NCBI GenBank assembly: GCA_003162555.1
Contig: PMNQ01000092.1
Coordinates: 987 to 12,237 of the forward strand
Length of the DNA: 11,251 nucleotides
Reading direction: 5' to 3'
DNA from: Gammaproteobacteria bacterium
GTDB lineage: Bacteria; Pseudomonadota; Gammaproteobacteria; Steroidobacterales; Steroidobacteraceae
Positions 1 to 5,750 of this stretch are shown piece after piece. Both the position numbers and the translations under genes were made by a program. Each line of letters begins with the position of its first letter. Within the stretch, counting starts at the first letter, position 1. Below the pieces are notes generated by a model. The model was given only the letters and a program-made list of their open reading frames with translations, ran no database searches and had not been told where the DNA came from.

Positions 1-888
1 CACGGCGTCGGCTTCGGCGGCATGTCGGTCGGCGGCATTCCGAAGAACCGCGAGGCCTGGCAGGGCTCGCTCCTGCCGCACGTCGCGCACATGCGCGACA
101 CGCATGACCTGGCGCGCAACGCTTTCTCGCGCGGCCAGCCCGCGCAGGGCGTGGAGTTCGCCGACGATCTGGAACGCCTGATCCGCGAACACGGCGCGAA
201 ACGCATTGCCGCCGTGATGATCGAGCCGATCGCTGGCTCCACCGGCGTGCTGGTGCCGCCGCGCGGGTATCTGGAGCGGTTGCGCGAGATCTGCACGCGC
301 CACGGTCTGCTGCTGATCTTCGATGAGGTCATCACCGGCTTCGGCCGCACCGGCGACTGGTTCGCGAGCCAGCAGTTCAAGGTGACGCCCGACCTGCTGA
401 CGATGGCCAAGGGCATCACCAACGGCTCCATTCCGATGGGCGCGGTACTCGTGCACCGGGATATCCACGCCGCTTTCATGACCGGGCCCACCGCGGACAT
501 CGATCTGTTCCACGGCTACACCTACAGCGGCCACCCGGTCGCATGCGCCGCGGCGCTTGCGACGATGGGCATCTACGAGCGCGAGGGCCTGCCGCAGCGC
601 ACCGCCGAACTCGCGCCGTACTGGGAGGAGCGCGCGCACGCCTTGCGCGGTCTGCCTGGCGTGGTCGATATCCGCAACTACGGGCTGATCGCCGCGGTTG
701 AATTCGCGGCCGAACCCGGCCGCAACCCGACGCGCGGCTACGATGTTTTCTGCGCCTGCTTCGCGCGTGGACTGCTGGCGCGGCCCACTGGCAACGTGCT
801 GGCCTTTTCACCGCCGCTGACGATCAGCCGCGCCGAGATCGACCAGCTGTTCACGATCCTCACCGAGGCGATTCGCGCCACGCCCTGA
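1..888 (+). CDS. Class-III omega-amino acid aminotransferase (5' truncated by window edge)
   Basis: PLP-dependent aminotransferase that probably moves an amino group from an omega-amino acid or amine (beta-alanine, GABA or polyamine type) to pyruvate or another oxo-acid in the cytoplasm. The frame is open from base 1, so the 295 residues seen are the C-terminal two thirds of a protein that is usually about 440 residues. Visible class-III signatures are EPIAGS (fragment residues about 76-81), DEVITGFGRTG (about 108-118, the PLP-ring aspartate region), the Schiff-base lysine in TMAKGITNG (K137), and GYTYSGHPVACAAAL. The FGGMSVGG and IPKNR opening resembles the middle of beta-alanine:pyruvate transaminases, so an internal ATG at base 22 is not the true start. 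Substrate is not determined. It ends just before a region with NtrC-like sites, which fits nitrogen metabolism but does not prove co-regulation. Confidence 0.9.
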   Translation, partial: HGVGFGGMSVGGIPKNREAWQGSLLPHVAHMRDTHDLARNAFSRGQPAQGVEFADDLERLIREHGAKRIAAVMIEPIAGSTGVLVPPRGYLERLREICTRHGLLLIFDEVITGFGRTGDWFASQQFKVTPDLLTMAKGITNGSIPMGAVLVHRDIHAAFMTGPTADIDLFHGYTYSGHPVACAAALATMGIYEREGLPQRTAELAPYWEERAHALRGLPGVVDIRNYGLIAAVEFAAEPGRNPTRGYDVFCACFARGLLARPTGNVLAFSPPLTISRAEIDQLFTILTEAIRATP

Positions 889-891
889 CTA

Positions 892-908
892 GGGCCTGCT
901 TTGGTGCA
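892..908 (+). promoter_or_regulatory. NtrC-like half-site 1
   Basis: Ends in TTTGGTGCA, the right half of the classical enteric NtrC site (TGCAC-N5-GGTGCA type). The left half is degenerate; I count about 11 of 17 matches to a glnA-type site. It lies about 200 bp upstream of the predicted sigma-54 start, at an enhancer-like distance, and directly after the aminotransferase stop. NtrC occupancy is inferred. Confidence 0.35.
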
Positions 909-923
909 GCGGGGCTGCGGGTG

Positions 924-940
924 CTGGCCGTATTGGTGCA
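924..940 (+). promoter_or_regulatory. NtrC-like half-site 2
   Basis: Ends in TATTGGTGCA, identical to the right half of a glnA-type NtrC site, again with a weak left half. It repeats TTGGTGCA of site 1 exactly 32 bp downstream, about three helical turns, so two activator dimers could sit on the same face. It lies about 175 bp upstream of the predicted porin transcription start. Inferred from pattern only. Confidence 0.4.
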
Positions 941-1081
941 TGGCGCCGGCGCAACATATGCCAGGTGCGCAAGCATCCACGTAAACACAGATTGCTAAGT
1001 GATTGGCTGTTCAACGAATAGCCGCAATCCAGCGCACTCCCGGCGACGCTCGTCCGGGTCTCCGATTTCTTCACCGGAGGC

Positions 1082-1097
1082 TGGCACGCGACGTGCT
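1082..1097 (+). promoter_or_regulatory. Sigma-54 (RpoN) -24/-12 promoter for the porin
   Basis: TGGCACGCGACGTGCT matches the sigma-54 consensus TGGCACG-N4-TTGCW at every fixed position except one (G for the first T of the -12 box). The invariant GG (1083-1084) and GC (1095-1096) have the obligatory 10-nt spacing, and a C precedes the motif, as preferred. Transcription should start near 1108, leaving a leader of about 93 nt before the porin ATG. Sigma-54 needs an enhancer-binding protein, and the two NtrC-like half-sites upstream are candidates. The rest of 889-1200 shows an A/T-richer stretch around 981-1020 and no convincing gene. Confidence 0.72.
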
Positions 1098-1200
1098 TAC
1101 AATATTTTCGTGGAGCACGACAGATGTGCCCGCGGCTGCGGGGCATATCGCTCCGCGATGTACTTCATTCAGCCAGCCCCAACGAGGGAGATTGTTCAAA

Positions 1201-2295
1201 ATGTTAACGTCTGGAAAAACCGCCGTGACGATGTCGCTGATCCTGGCAGCCGCCGGGGCAGGTGCGGCTTACGCGGACGATCCGCCCAAGCCCGCGTCAC
1301 CCACACTGTCCGATGTGCTGGATGCCTCGGGAATCACGGCCACCGGCTACGTCGACACCACGTATTCCTATGGCAATCACTCGGTCGCGTTACTGCCCGA
1401 CGACACATCGGCGGTGAACACTTTCGCGCTGAACCAGGTGGGGTTCACGATCTCGAAACTGCCGAGCTCGGGTTTTGGTGCGCTGGTGAACCTGGTCGAC
1501 GGCACCGAGGCCGGCATGGGTCTGTACGCGCCGAGCTACAGTTACGCGGGCAACGTCAACGGTGGTTCGCATCTCGACGTACTGCAAGCCTACGTGCAAT
1601 ACGCCACCGGCAAGTGGACCGTGCTGGCGGGCAAGTTCGGCACGCTGGCGGGCTCTGAAGTTGCGGCGCCGACCGGTGACGTGAACGTCACACGCTCGCT
1701 GCTGTTCTGGTACAACGAGCCGATCAACCACACCGGCGTGCGCGCGATCTACGCCGCATCGGCCACGGCCTCGTTCACGATCGGCGTCAACAACGGCTGG
1801 AATACCGAGACCAGCACCGGATCCGGCAAAACCCTGGAGCTGGGCTTCAGCCTGACGCCATCGAAGGCCTTCGCGATGACCGGTGCTGCCTACTACGGCG
1901 ACACCGACACTGCGGCGGGCCTCGGCAAGAAGACGCTGGTCGACCTCACGGGCACCTGGACCGTCAGTCCGTCGTTGACCGTGGTCGGCAACGTCGACTG
2001 GGACAAGCAGGAAATCACCAACGGCGGTGGTTCATTCACGTGGTGGGCAGCGGCGGGCTACCTGAACTATGCGATCAATGATTCCTGGCGCACTTCCCTG
2101 CGCCTGGAATATCTCGACGACCAGGACGGCGCGATCGACGGCGCCAAGCAAAAACTGAAGGAAGGCACGCTGACCTTCGGTTACATGCCGGCGAAGAATT
2201 ACGAGTTTCGCGTCGAGGGCCGCTACGACAAGTCGGATCAGACCGGTACGACCGACATCACGCAGGCCTGGCTGCAGGCGCTCTACAAGTTCTGA
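1201..2295 (+). CDS. Outer-membrane beta-barrel porin, OmpL-like (bbp2 family)
   Basis: A 364-residue outer-membrane barrel, probably a diffusion channel for small solutes. The start at 1201 is chosen because GAGGGAG (1184-1190) is a good ribosome-binding site 10 nt upstream and because it gives a proper signal peptide: charged MLTSGK, a hydrophobic run to about residue 22, and cleavage after AYA at residue 25. The longer open frame from 1003 would cross the promoter. The mature part alternates polar and aromatic residues, with GYVDTTYSYGN near its start, FALNQVGFTISKLP, repeated strand-like segments, and a C-terminal phenylalanine (LQALYKF) as expected for BAM recognition. The NQVGF...W/FWYNEPINHTG pattern suggests the putative beta-barrel porin-2 family (PF07642), a family call made by eye. 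The sigma-54 promoter suggests nitrogen-linked expression. The solute is unknown. Confidence 0.85.
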   Translation: MLTSGKTAVTMSLILAAAGAGAAYADDPPKPASPTLSDVLDASGITATGYVDTTYSYGNHSVALLPDDTSAVNTFALNQVGFTISKLPSSGFGALVNLVDGTEAGMGLYAPSYSYAGNVNGGSHLDVLQAYVQYATGKWTVLAGKFGTLAGSEVAAPTGDVNVTRSLLFWYNEPINHTGVRAIYAASATASFTIGVNNGWNTETSTGSGKTLELGFSLTPSKAFAMTGAAYYGDTDTAAGLGKKTLVDLTGTWTVSPSLTVVGNVDWDKQEITNGGGSFTWWAAAGYLNYAINDSWRTSLRLEYLDDQDGAIDGAKQKLKEGTLTFGYMPAKNYEFRVEGRYDKSDQTGTTDITQAWLQALYKF

Positions 2296-2328
2296 GCGCG
2301 CCGCTGAAGATACACTGGCCTTGATTGA

Positions 2329-2366
2329 CGGGCCCCGGCACCGCGTGTGTCCGGGGCCCGTTTTTT
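2329..2366 (+). terminator. Rho-independent terminator after the porin
   Basis: A perfect 10-bp GC-rich stem, CGGGCCCCGG (2329-2338) with CCGGGGCCCG (2351-2360), has a 12-nt loop and is followed by six T residues (2361-2366). This is a textbook intrinsic terminator for the plus strand, 34 nt after the porin stop. The T-run overlaps the stop codon of the convergent cupin (2365-2367). On the minus strand the stem is followed by TCAATC, not a T-run, so termination there would be weaker. Confidence 0.92.
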
Positions 2367-2706
2367 ATTCGTAGATCGCGTACAGCTTGCGGCAGGCCTC
2401 GACGACTTCCCAGGTGCCACGAAATCCACTGGGAATCACGAATGAATCGCCGGCGCGAAACTCCCGCGCCGTGCCGGCCTCGTCGGTCAGGCGCACCACG
2501 CCCGAGAGCATGTGGCACAACTCATACTCCGTGTAATGGATGCGCCATACGCCGGGCCCGGAGGCCCACTCGCCGGCATGAAAGCGCCCATCGGCTGAGG
2601 ACAGCACATTCCAGATCTGCTGGCGCGGATTGCCGGCAATCAGTTTGTCTGCCGCTGGGGTGCTCGCTTCACCTTTGCCCAGCGCCTTGAAATCCCTGAT
2701 TTCCAA
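2365..2706 (-). CDS. Small single-domain cupin (Cupin_3/DUF861-like)
   Basis: A 113-residue cytoplasmic cupin, essentially only the double-stranded beta-helix. The start is TTG at 2706: an in-frame TAG lies upstream with no ATG or GTG between, and GGGGGT on the minus strand about 5 nt before it can serve as ribosome-binding site. The pattern runs WASGPGVWRIHYTEYELCHMLSG (about 47-69), a turn, then FRAGDSFVIPSGFRGTWEV (about 84-102), typical of the Cupin_3 family, and ends in KLYAIYE. The glutamate and histidine of ELCH would be candidate metal ligands. Family members are mostly uncharacterised, with ureidoglycolate-type enzymes and small-molecule binders among relatives, so no reaction is assigned. 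The same E-x-C-H/Y signature recurs twice in the tandem cupin at 4095-4823, suggesting a shared ancestry or ligand. It diverges from the glycosyltransferase, with about 100 bp between the starts. Confidence 0.85.
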   Translation of the reverse strand: MEIRDFKALGKGEASTPAADKLIAGNPRQQIWNVLSSADGRFHAGEWASGPGVWRIHYTEYELCHMLSGVVRLTDEAGTAREFRAGDSFVIPSGFRGTWEVVEACRKLYAIYE

Positions 2707-2806
2707 GCTGCACCCCCAACGCTGCCAATTGAAGACACTAGCCTAGCAGGATTGCGGCGCGCCTCTCGCGTTCGACGCGCATGGCGCGCCCATGCTCAAA
2801 TGCGGC

Positions 2807-4102
2807 ATGGAGCCACGAACGATTGCTTTTTTTCCGGAGGCCGCCTACGGCCCGGCCCTGAATTCCGTGGGCATTGCCCAGGCGGTCACGCACCTCGGGC
2901 ACCGGGCGGTATTCCTCTCGGATCCCGGTTTCGTGGAGGTCTATCGCGGCTACGGCTTCGAGGCCCATCCGGTCAACCTGTCCGAACCGATGCCGCCCGA
3001 ACAGATGGCGCGCTTCTGGGAGGACTTCATCAACGGCCACCTGCCCAACTTCTACAAGTCGGCCTACGATCAGATCGACAACTACGTGCTGGAATGCTGG
3101 GCGGCGATCGTTGACAGCGCGCGCTTTGCGCAGCGCGACCTGCCGGGCGTGCTGGCGAAGATCCAGCCCGATCTGATCTGCATCGACAACGTGATCCTGT
3201 TCCCGGCGATCAAACAGCACGGCGTGCCGTGGGTACGCATCGTGTCCTGCTCCGAGAATGAGATCGAGGACCCGGCGATTCCGCCGCACCTGTCGGGCTG
3301 CGGCGAACACGACCACGCCTGCCACGAGCGCTATCGCGCGCGCTTCAACCAGGTCATCGGTCCGCTGCACGCGAGCTTCAACGAGTTCCTGGCGGCGCAG
3401 GGCGAACGGCCCTACCCGCTCGGGCAGTTCTTCGAACCCTCGCCCTATCTGAACCTGCTGCTGTACCCGCAGGCCGTGCGTTTCCAACGTTCGCGGCCGC
3501 TGCCGCCGGCGCAGTTCCAGTATCTCGAAGGCTGCGTACGCCAGGAGAAACCGTACACGGTGCCGCGCTTCGCCGCGCACAACGACTCACCGCTCCTGTA
3601 CCTGTCCTTCGGGAGCCTCGGCGCCGGCGATGTGGAACTGCTCAAGCGGCTGATCGCTGCGCTCGGTCGCTTGCCGTATCGCTCGCTCGTCAACGTGGGC
3701 ACTCACAAGGACCAGTACACGGAGCTGCCGCCCAATGTCATTGTCGACGGCTGGTTTCCGCAGCCCTCGGTCATTCCGCAGGTCGATGTCGTGATCCATC
3801 ACGGCGGCAACAATTCCTTCACCGAGTGCCTGCTGTTCGGCAAGCCGGCGATCATCATGCCCTTCGCCTGGGACGGCCACGACAACGCGACCCGCGTGCA
3901 GGAAACCGGGCACGGCTTCCGCATGAATCGCGCCGACTGGAGCGAAGCGGCGCTGGCCGCGCACATCGACGCCTGCCTGCATGATCGTGCGTTGCGCGCG
4001 CGGGTCGCCGCGACCAGCGCACTCATGCAAACGCAGGATGGTCCGGCCAGGGCCGCGCAACTGCTGGCGGGTCTGCTCGGTAAGGAACGACGGCGTGCCT
4101 GA
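2807..4102 (+). CDS. UGT/MGT-like glycosyltransferase (GT1, GT-B fold)
   Basis: A 431-residue glycosyltransferase expected to transfer sugar from a nucleotide-sugar to a lipid or other hydrophobic acceptor. The N-terminal acceptor half begins with a beta strand and glycine-rich loop (TIAFFPEAAYGPALNSVGIAQ) followed by GHRAVFLSD. The C-terminal donor half has YLSFGSLG (about 265-272), DGWFPQPSVIPQ, and the signature HHGGNNSFTE (331-340) followed by GKPAIIMPFAWDGHDNA (about 345-361), the counterpart of the HGG-N-S-x-E and D-Q-x-x-N-A motifs of UDP/TDP-glycosyltransferases. In the latter, Gln is replaced here (DGHDNA). There is no signal peptide and no membrane segment. An in-frame ATG at 2792 would add five residues; neither start has a clear ribosome-binding site, and 2807 begins the conserved strand best. 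Its stop overlaps the start of the tandem cupin. Donor and acceptor are unknown. Confidence 0.88.
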   Translation: MEPRTIAFFPEAAYGPALNSVGIAQAVTHLGHRAVFLSDPGFVEVYRGYGFEAHPVNLSEPMPPEQMARFWEDFINGHLPNFYKSAYDQIDNYVLECWAAIVDSARFAQRDLPGVLAKIQPDLICIDNVILFPAIKQHGVPWVRIVSCSENEIEDPAIPPHLSGCGEHDHACHERYRARFNQVIGPLHASFNEFLAAQGERPYPLGQFFEPSPYLNLLLYPQAVRFQRSRPLPPAQFQYLEGCVRQEKPYTVPRFAAHNDSPLLYLSFGSLGAGDVELLKRLIAALGRLPYRSLVNVGTHKDQYTELPPNVIVDGWFPQPSVIPQVDVVIHHGGNNSFTECLLFGKPAIIMPFAWDGHDNATRVQETGHGFRMNRADWSEAALAAHIDACLHDRALRARVAATSALMQTQDGPARAAQLLAGLLGKERRRA

Positions 4103-4823
4103 GAGCACATCCTCGGCGCCGCACCTGGCGCAGGCCTCAACGCGCACCGACCTCGTGTCATGGGGCGCGCAACCCGACGCGCTCGCGGGCAACTCGCAAT
4201 CCAGCGGACGCGTGATCTACAAAGGCCCGGGCGGACAGCCTGAATCGGGCTTATGGATCTGCACGCCGGGACGCTGGCGGCTGGCGATTCCGCGCGATGA
4301 GTTGTGCTACTTCGTCACCGGTCGCGCCGACTACGTGCGCGACAACGGCGAGCGGGTCGAAGTCGTGCCGAATACGCTGGTGCTTTTTCCGGCGGGCTGG
4401 GCCGGCGAGTGCACCGTGCACGAGACCATGCGCAACACCTACATGCTGACCGCGGCCGCGAGCGATGCTGCCGTGCCGTCAGCGGCGCTTGCCTTGCGCG
4501 ATCCGCTGTCGCAGACCAACCTGATCGACTGGGGCCTGATTCCAACGATGCTCGAGGGCGCCTCGCATACATCGGGCAAGCTGCTCTACAAGGGCCCGCA
4601 GGGACGTTCGGAGAGCGGCATCTGGCGCTGCACGCCCGGCCGCTGGGCGTGTCATGTGACGCGCGACGAGTACTGCCATTTCCTCGCCGGCCGCAGTACC
4701 TACGTGCACGAAAGCGGCGAGGTCATTGAGATTACGCCAGACACCCTGGCCTGTTTTCCGCAGGACTGGCGCGGCGTGTGCACCGTGCACGAGACCGTCA
4801 CCAAGGTGTACATGATCAGATGA
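4095..4823 (+). CDS. Tandem cupin protein (two Cupin_3-like domains)
   Basis: A 242-residue cytoplasmic protein made of two copies of one cupin domain, residues about 21-118 and 144-241, joined by an Ala-rich linker. By hand alignment about 50 of 98 residues are identical between copies. Shared blocks are YKGP, ESG-W-CTPGRW, RDE-x-C-[YH]F, and the endings C-TVHET...YM. The start is GTG at 4095: AAGGA (4082-4086) sits 8 nt upstream, and the frame before it shows no cupin homology. It overlaps the glycosyltransferase stop by 8 bp, so translation is probably coupled and the two proteins likely act together. Copy 1 has Tyr where copy 2 and the single cupin at 2365-2706 have His (ELCY against EYCH and ELCH), so copy 1 may lack a metal ligand. 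The canonical A-G-D turn is replaced by PNT and PDT. No reaction is assigned. Confidence 0.85.
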   Translation: MPESTSSAPHLAQASTRTDLVSWGAQPDALAGNSQSSGRVIYKGPGGQPESGLWICTPGRWRLAIPRDELCYFVTGRADYVRDNGERVEVVPNTLVLFPAGWAGECTVHETMRNTYMLTAAASDAAVPSAALALRDPLSQTNLIDWGLIPTMLEGASHTSGKLLYKGPQGRSESGIWRCTPGRWACHVTRDEYCHFLAGRSTYVHESGEVIEITPDTLACFPQDWRGVCTVHETVTKVYMIR

Positions 4824-4862
4824 AAGAAGGATGTTTCGTGAAGTTCATGTCATAAGACGCTG

Positions 4863-4902
4863 ATTTCACAAGACTGTCATCTAACTGAAATCTGGGCTTC
4901 AT
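4863..4902 (+). promoter_or_regulatory. Pho box array (PhoB-binding repeats) upstream of plcP
   Basis: CTGTCAT-CTAA-CTGAAAT (4874-4891) matches 15 of 18 positions of the enteric Pho box (CTGTCAT-N4-CTGTCAY). Further degenerate units keep the exact 11-bp register on both sides: ATTTCAC at 4863 and GCTTCAT at 4896. Direct 7-bp units at 11-bp spacing are the signature of PhoB bound in tandem. The array lies 48-87 nt before the plcP ATG and replaces an obvious -35 element; no clear -10 is visible. The rest of 4824-4949 shows no gene. Confidence 0.65.
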
Positions 4903-4949
4903 GTGGCTGGCCGAAGCTGGGACCGTCATCCAGGCGGAGTCAGCAACAT

Positions 4950-5750
4950 ATGGCCCCAGCGCATCGCCCCGAGCTCCAGGTACGCACCGCCTTCCTGTCG
5001 GACATCCATCTTGGCGCGCGCGAGTGCCGCGCCGAACTGGTGCTCGACTTCCTGCACCGTGTGCACATGGATGAGCTCTACCTGGTCGGCGACGTCGTCG
5101 ACGTGTGGAGCCTGCGGCGCAGTTTCTTCTGGCCGCAACTTCACAACAACGTGCTGCGCACTATCCTTGGCAAGGCCAAGCACGGCACTCGCGTGATCTA
5201 CGTGCCGGGCAACCACGACGAGGAATTCCGCGACCTCGACGGCGCGGTGTTCGGCAATCTTGAAGTGCATCGCGAGTACGTGCACACGACGGCCGCGGGC
5301 CAGCGCCTGCTGGTCGCGCACGGTGATGAATTTGACGCCAACGTGAAGTTCAGCCGTTGGCTGGCGGCGCTGGGATCGGGCATGTACGACGTGAGCCTGG
5401 CGCTGAACCGCCTTGTCAACCGCGTGCGCCGCGCCGCCGGTTTTCCCTACTGGTCACTGGCGAGCTACCTGAAATCGAAGGTCGGCAGCGCCGGGCAGTA
5501 CGTGCATCTGTTCGAGGAAGCCGCCGCGCACGCCGCGCTGCGCCGCGGGCTCGATGGCATCATCTGCGGACACATCCATCGGCCCGCCAATCGCGACCTG
5601 CATGGCGTGCGCTACTGCAATACCGGCGACTGGGTAGAGAACTGCTCGGCGCTGATCGAAGATCGAAATGGTGAGCTGCGATTGTGGCAGCTCGCTGACT
5701 GGGCTCAGGCGCCCGCGGTCGACGCGCCGCGGCTCGCCACTGCAGCTTGA
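4950..5750 (+). CDS. plcP: Metallophosphoesterase, probable phospholipase C PlcP (COG2908; often annotated UDP-2,3-diacylglucosamine hydrolase)
   Basis: A 266-residue calcineurin-like phosphoesterase. The two-metal motifs are complete: D18-x-H20 (SDIHLG), GDVVD (D48), GNHDE (N88, H89), H124 (AHGDEFD) and GHIH (H208, H210). Segments such as YVPGNHDEEFRD, FPYWSLASYLKSKV, DGIICGHIHRPA and YCNTGDWVE resemble the COG2908 subgroup that includes PlcP, rather than classical LpxH. In rhizobia and marine bacteria PlcP strips the phosphate head group from phospholipids under phosphate starvation, giving diacylglycerol for phosphate-free lipids. The Pho-box array just upstream strongly favours this role over lipid A synthesis. 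The ribosome-binding site GGCGGAG is at 4933-4939. The usual partner, glycosyltransferase Agt, is not adjacent; the only glycosyltransferase here is the GT1-type gene at 2807-4102. Its 3' 297 bp are overlapped antisense by the protease frame. The alternative is an LpxH-like pyrophosphatase. Confidence 0.75.
   Translation: MAPAHRPELQVRTAFLSDIHLGARECRAELVLDFLHRVHMDELYLVGDVVDVWSLRRSFFWPQLHNNVLRTILGKAKHGTRVIYVPGNHDEEFRDLDGAVFGNLEVHREYVHTTAAGQRLLVAHGDEFDANVKFSRWLAALGSGMYDVSLALNRLVNRVRRAAGFPYWSLASYLKSKVGSAGQYVHLFEEAAAHAALRRGLDGIICGHIHRPANRDLHGVRYCNTGDWVENCSALIEDRNGELRLWQLADWAQAPAVDAPRLATAA

Noticed and set aside
906..918. GCAGC-GGG-GCTGC hairpin after the aminotransferase as a terminator
   Set aside because: The stem is only 5 bp and no T-run follows, so termination is not supported.
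996..1005. Possible IHF site between the NtrC-like sites and the sigma-54 promoter
   Set aside because: TAAGTGATTG fits only part of the IHF consensus and the remaining bases disagree; the A/T-richer stretch alone is not enough.
1003..1200. N-terminal extension of the porin frame
   Set aside because: It would place the sigma-54 promoter and a good ribosome-binding site inside the gene and hide the signal peptide that starts at 1201.
2738..3580. Long minus-strand open frame of 280 codons
   Set aside because: It lies antisense to the glycosyltransferase, is Arg-rich, has no recognisable domain, and is expected from GC-rich codon use.
4847..4866. Second Pho box using TGTCAT at 4848 and CTGATTT at 4860
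   Set aside because: The units are 13 bp apart, not 11, so they are out of register with the real array.
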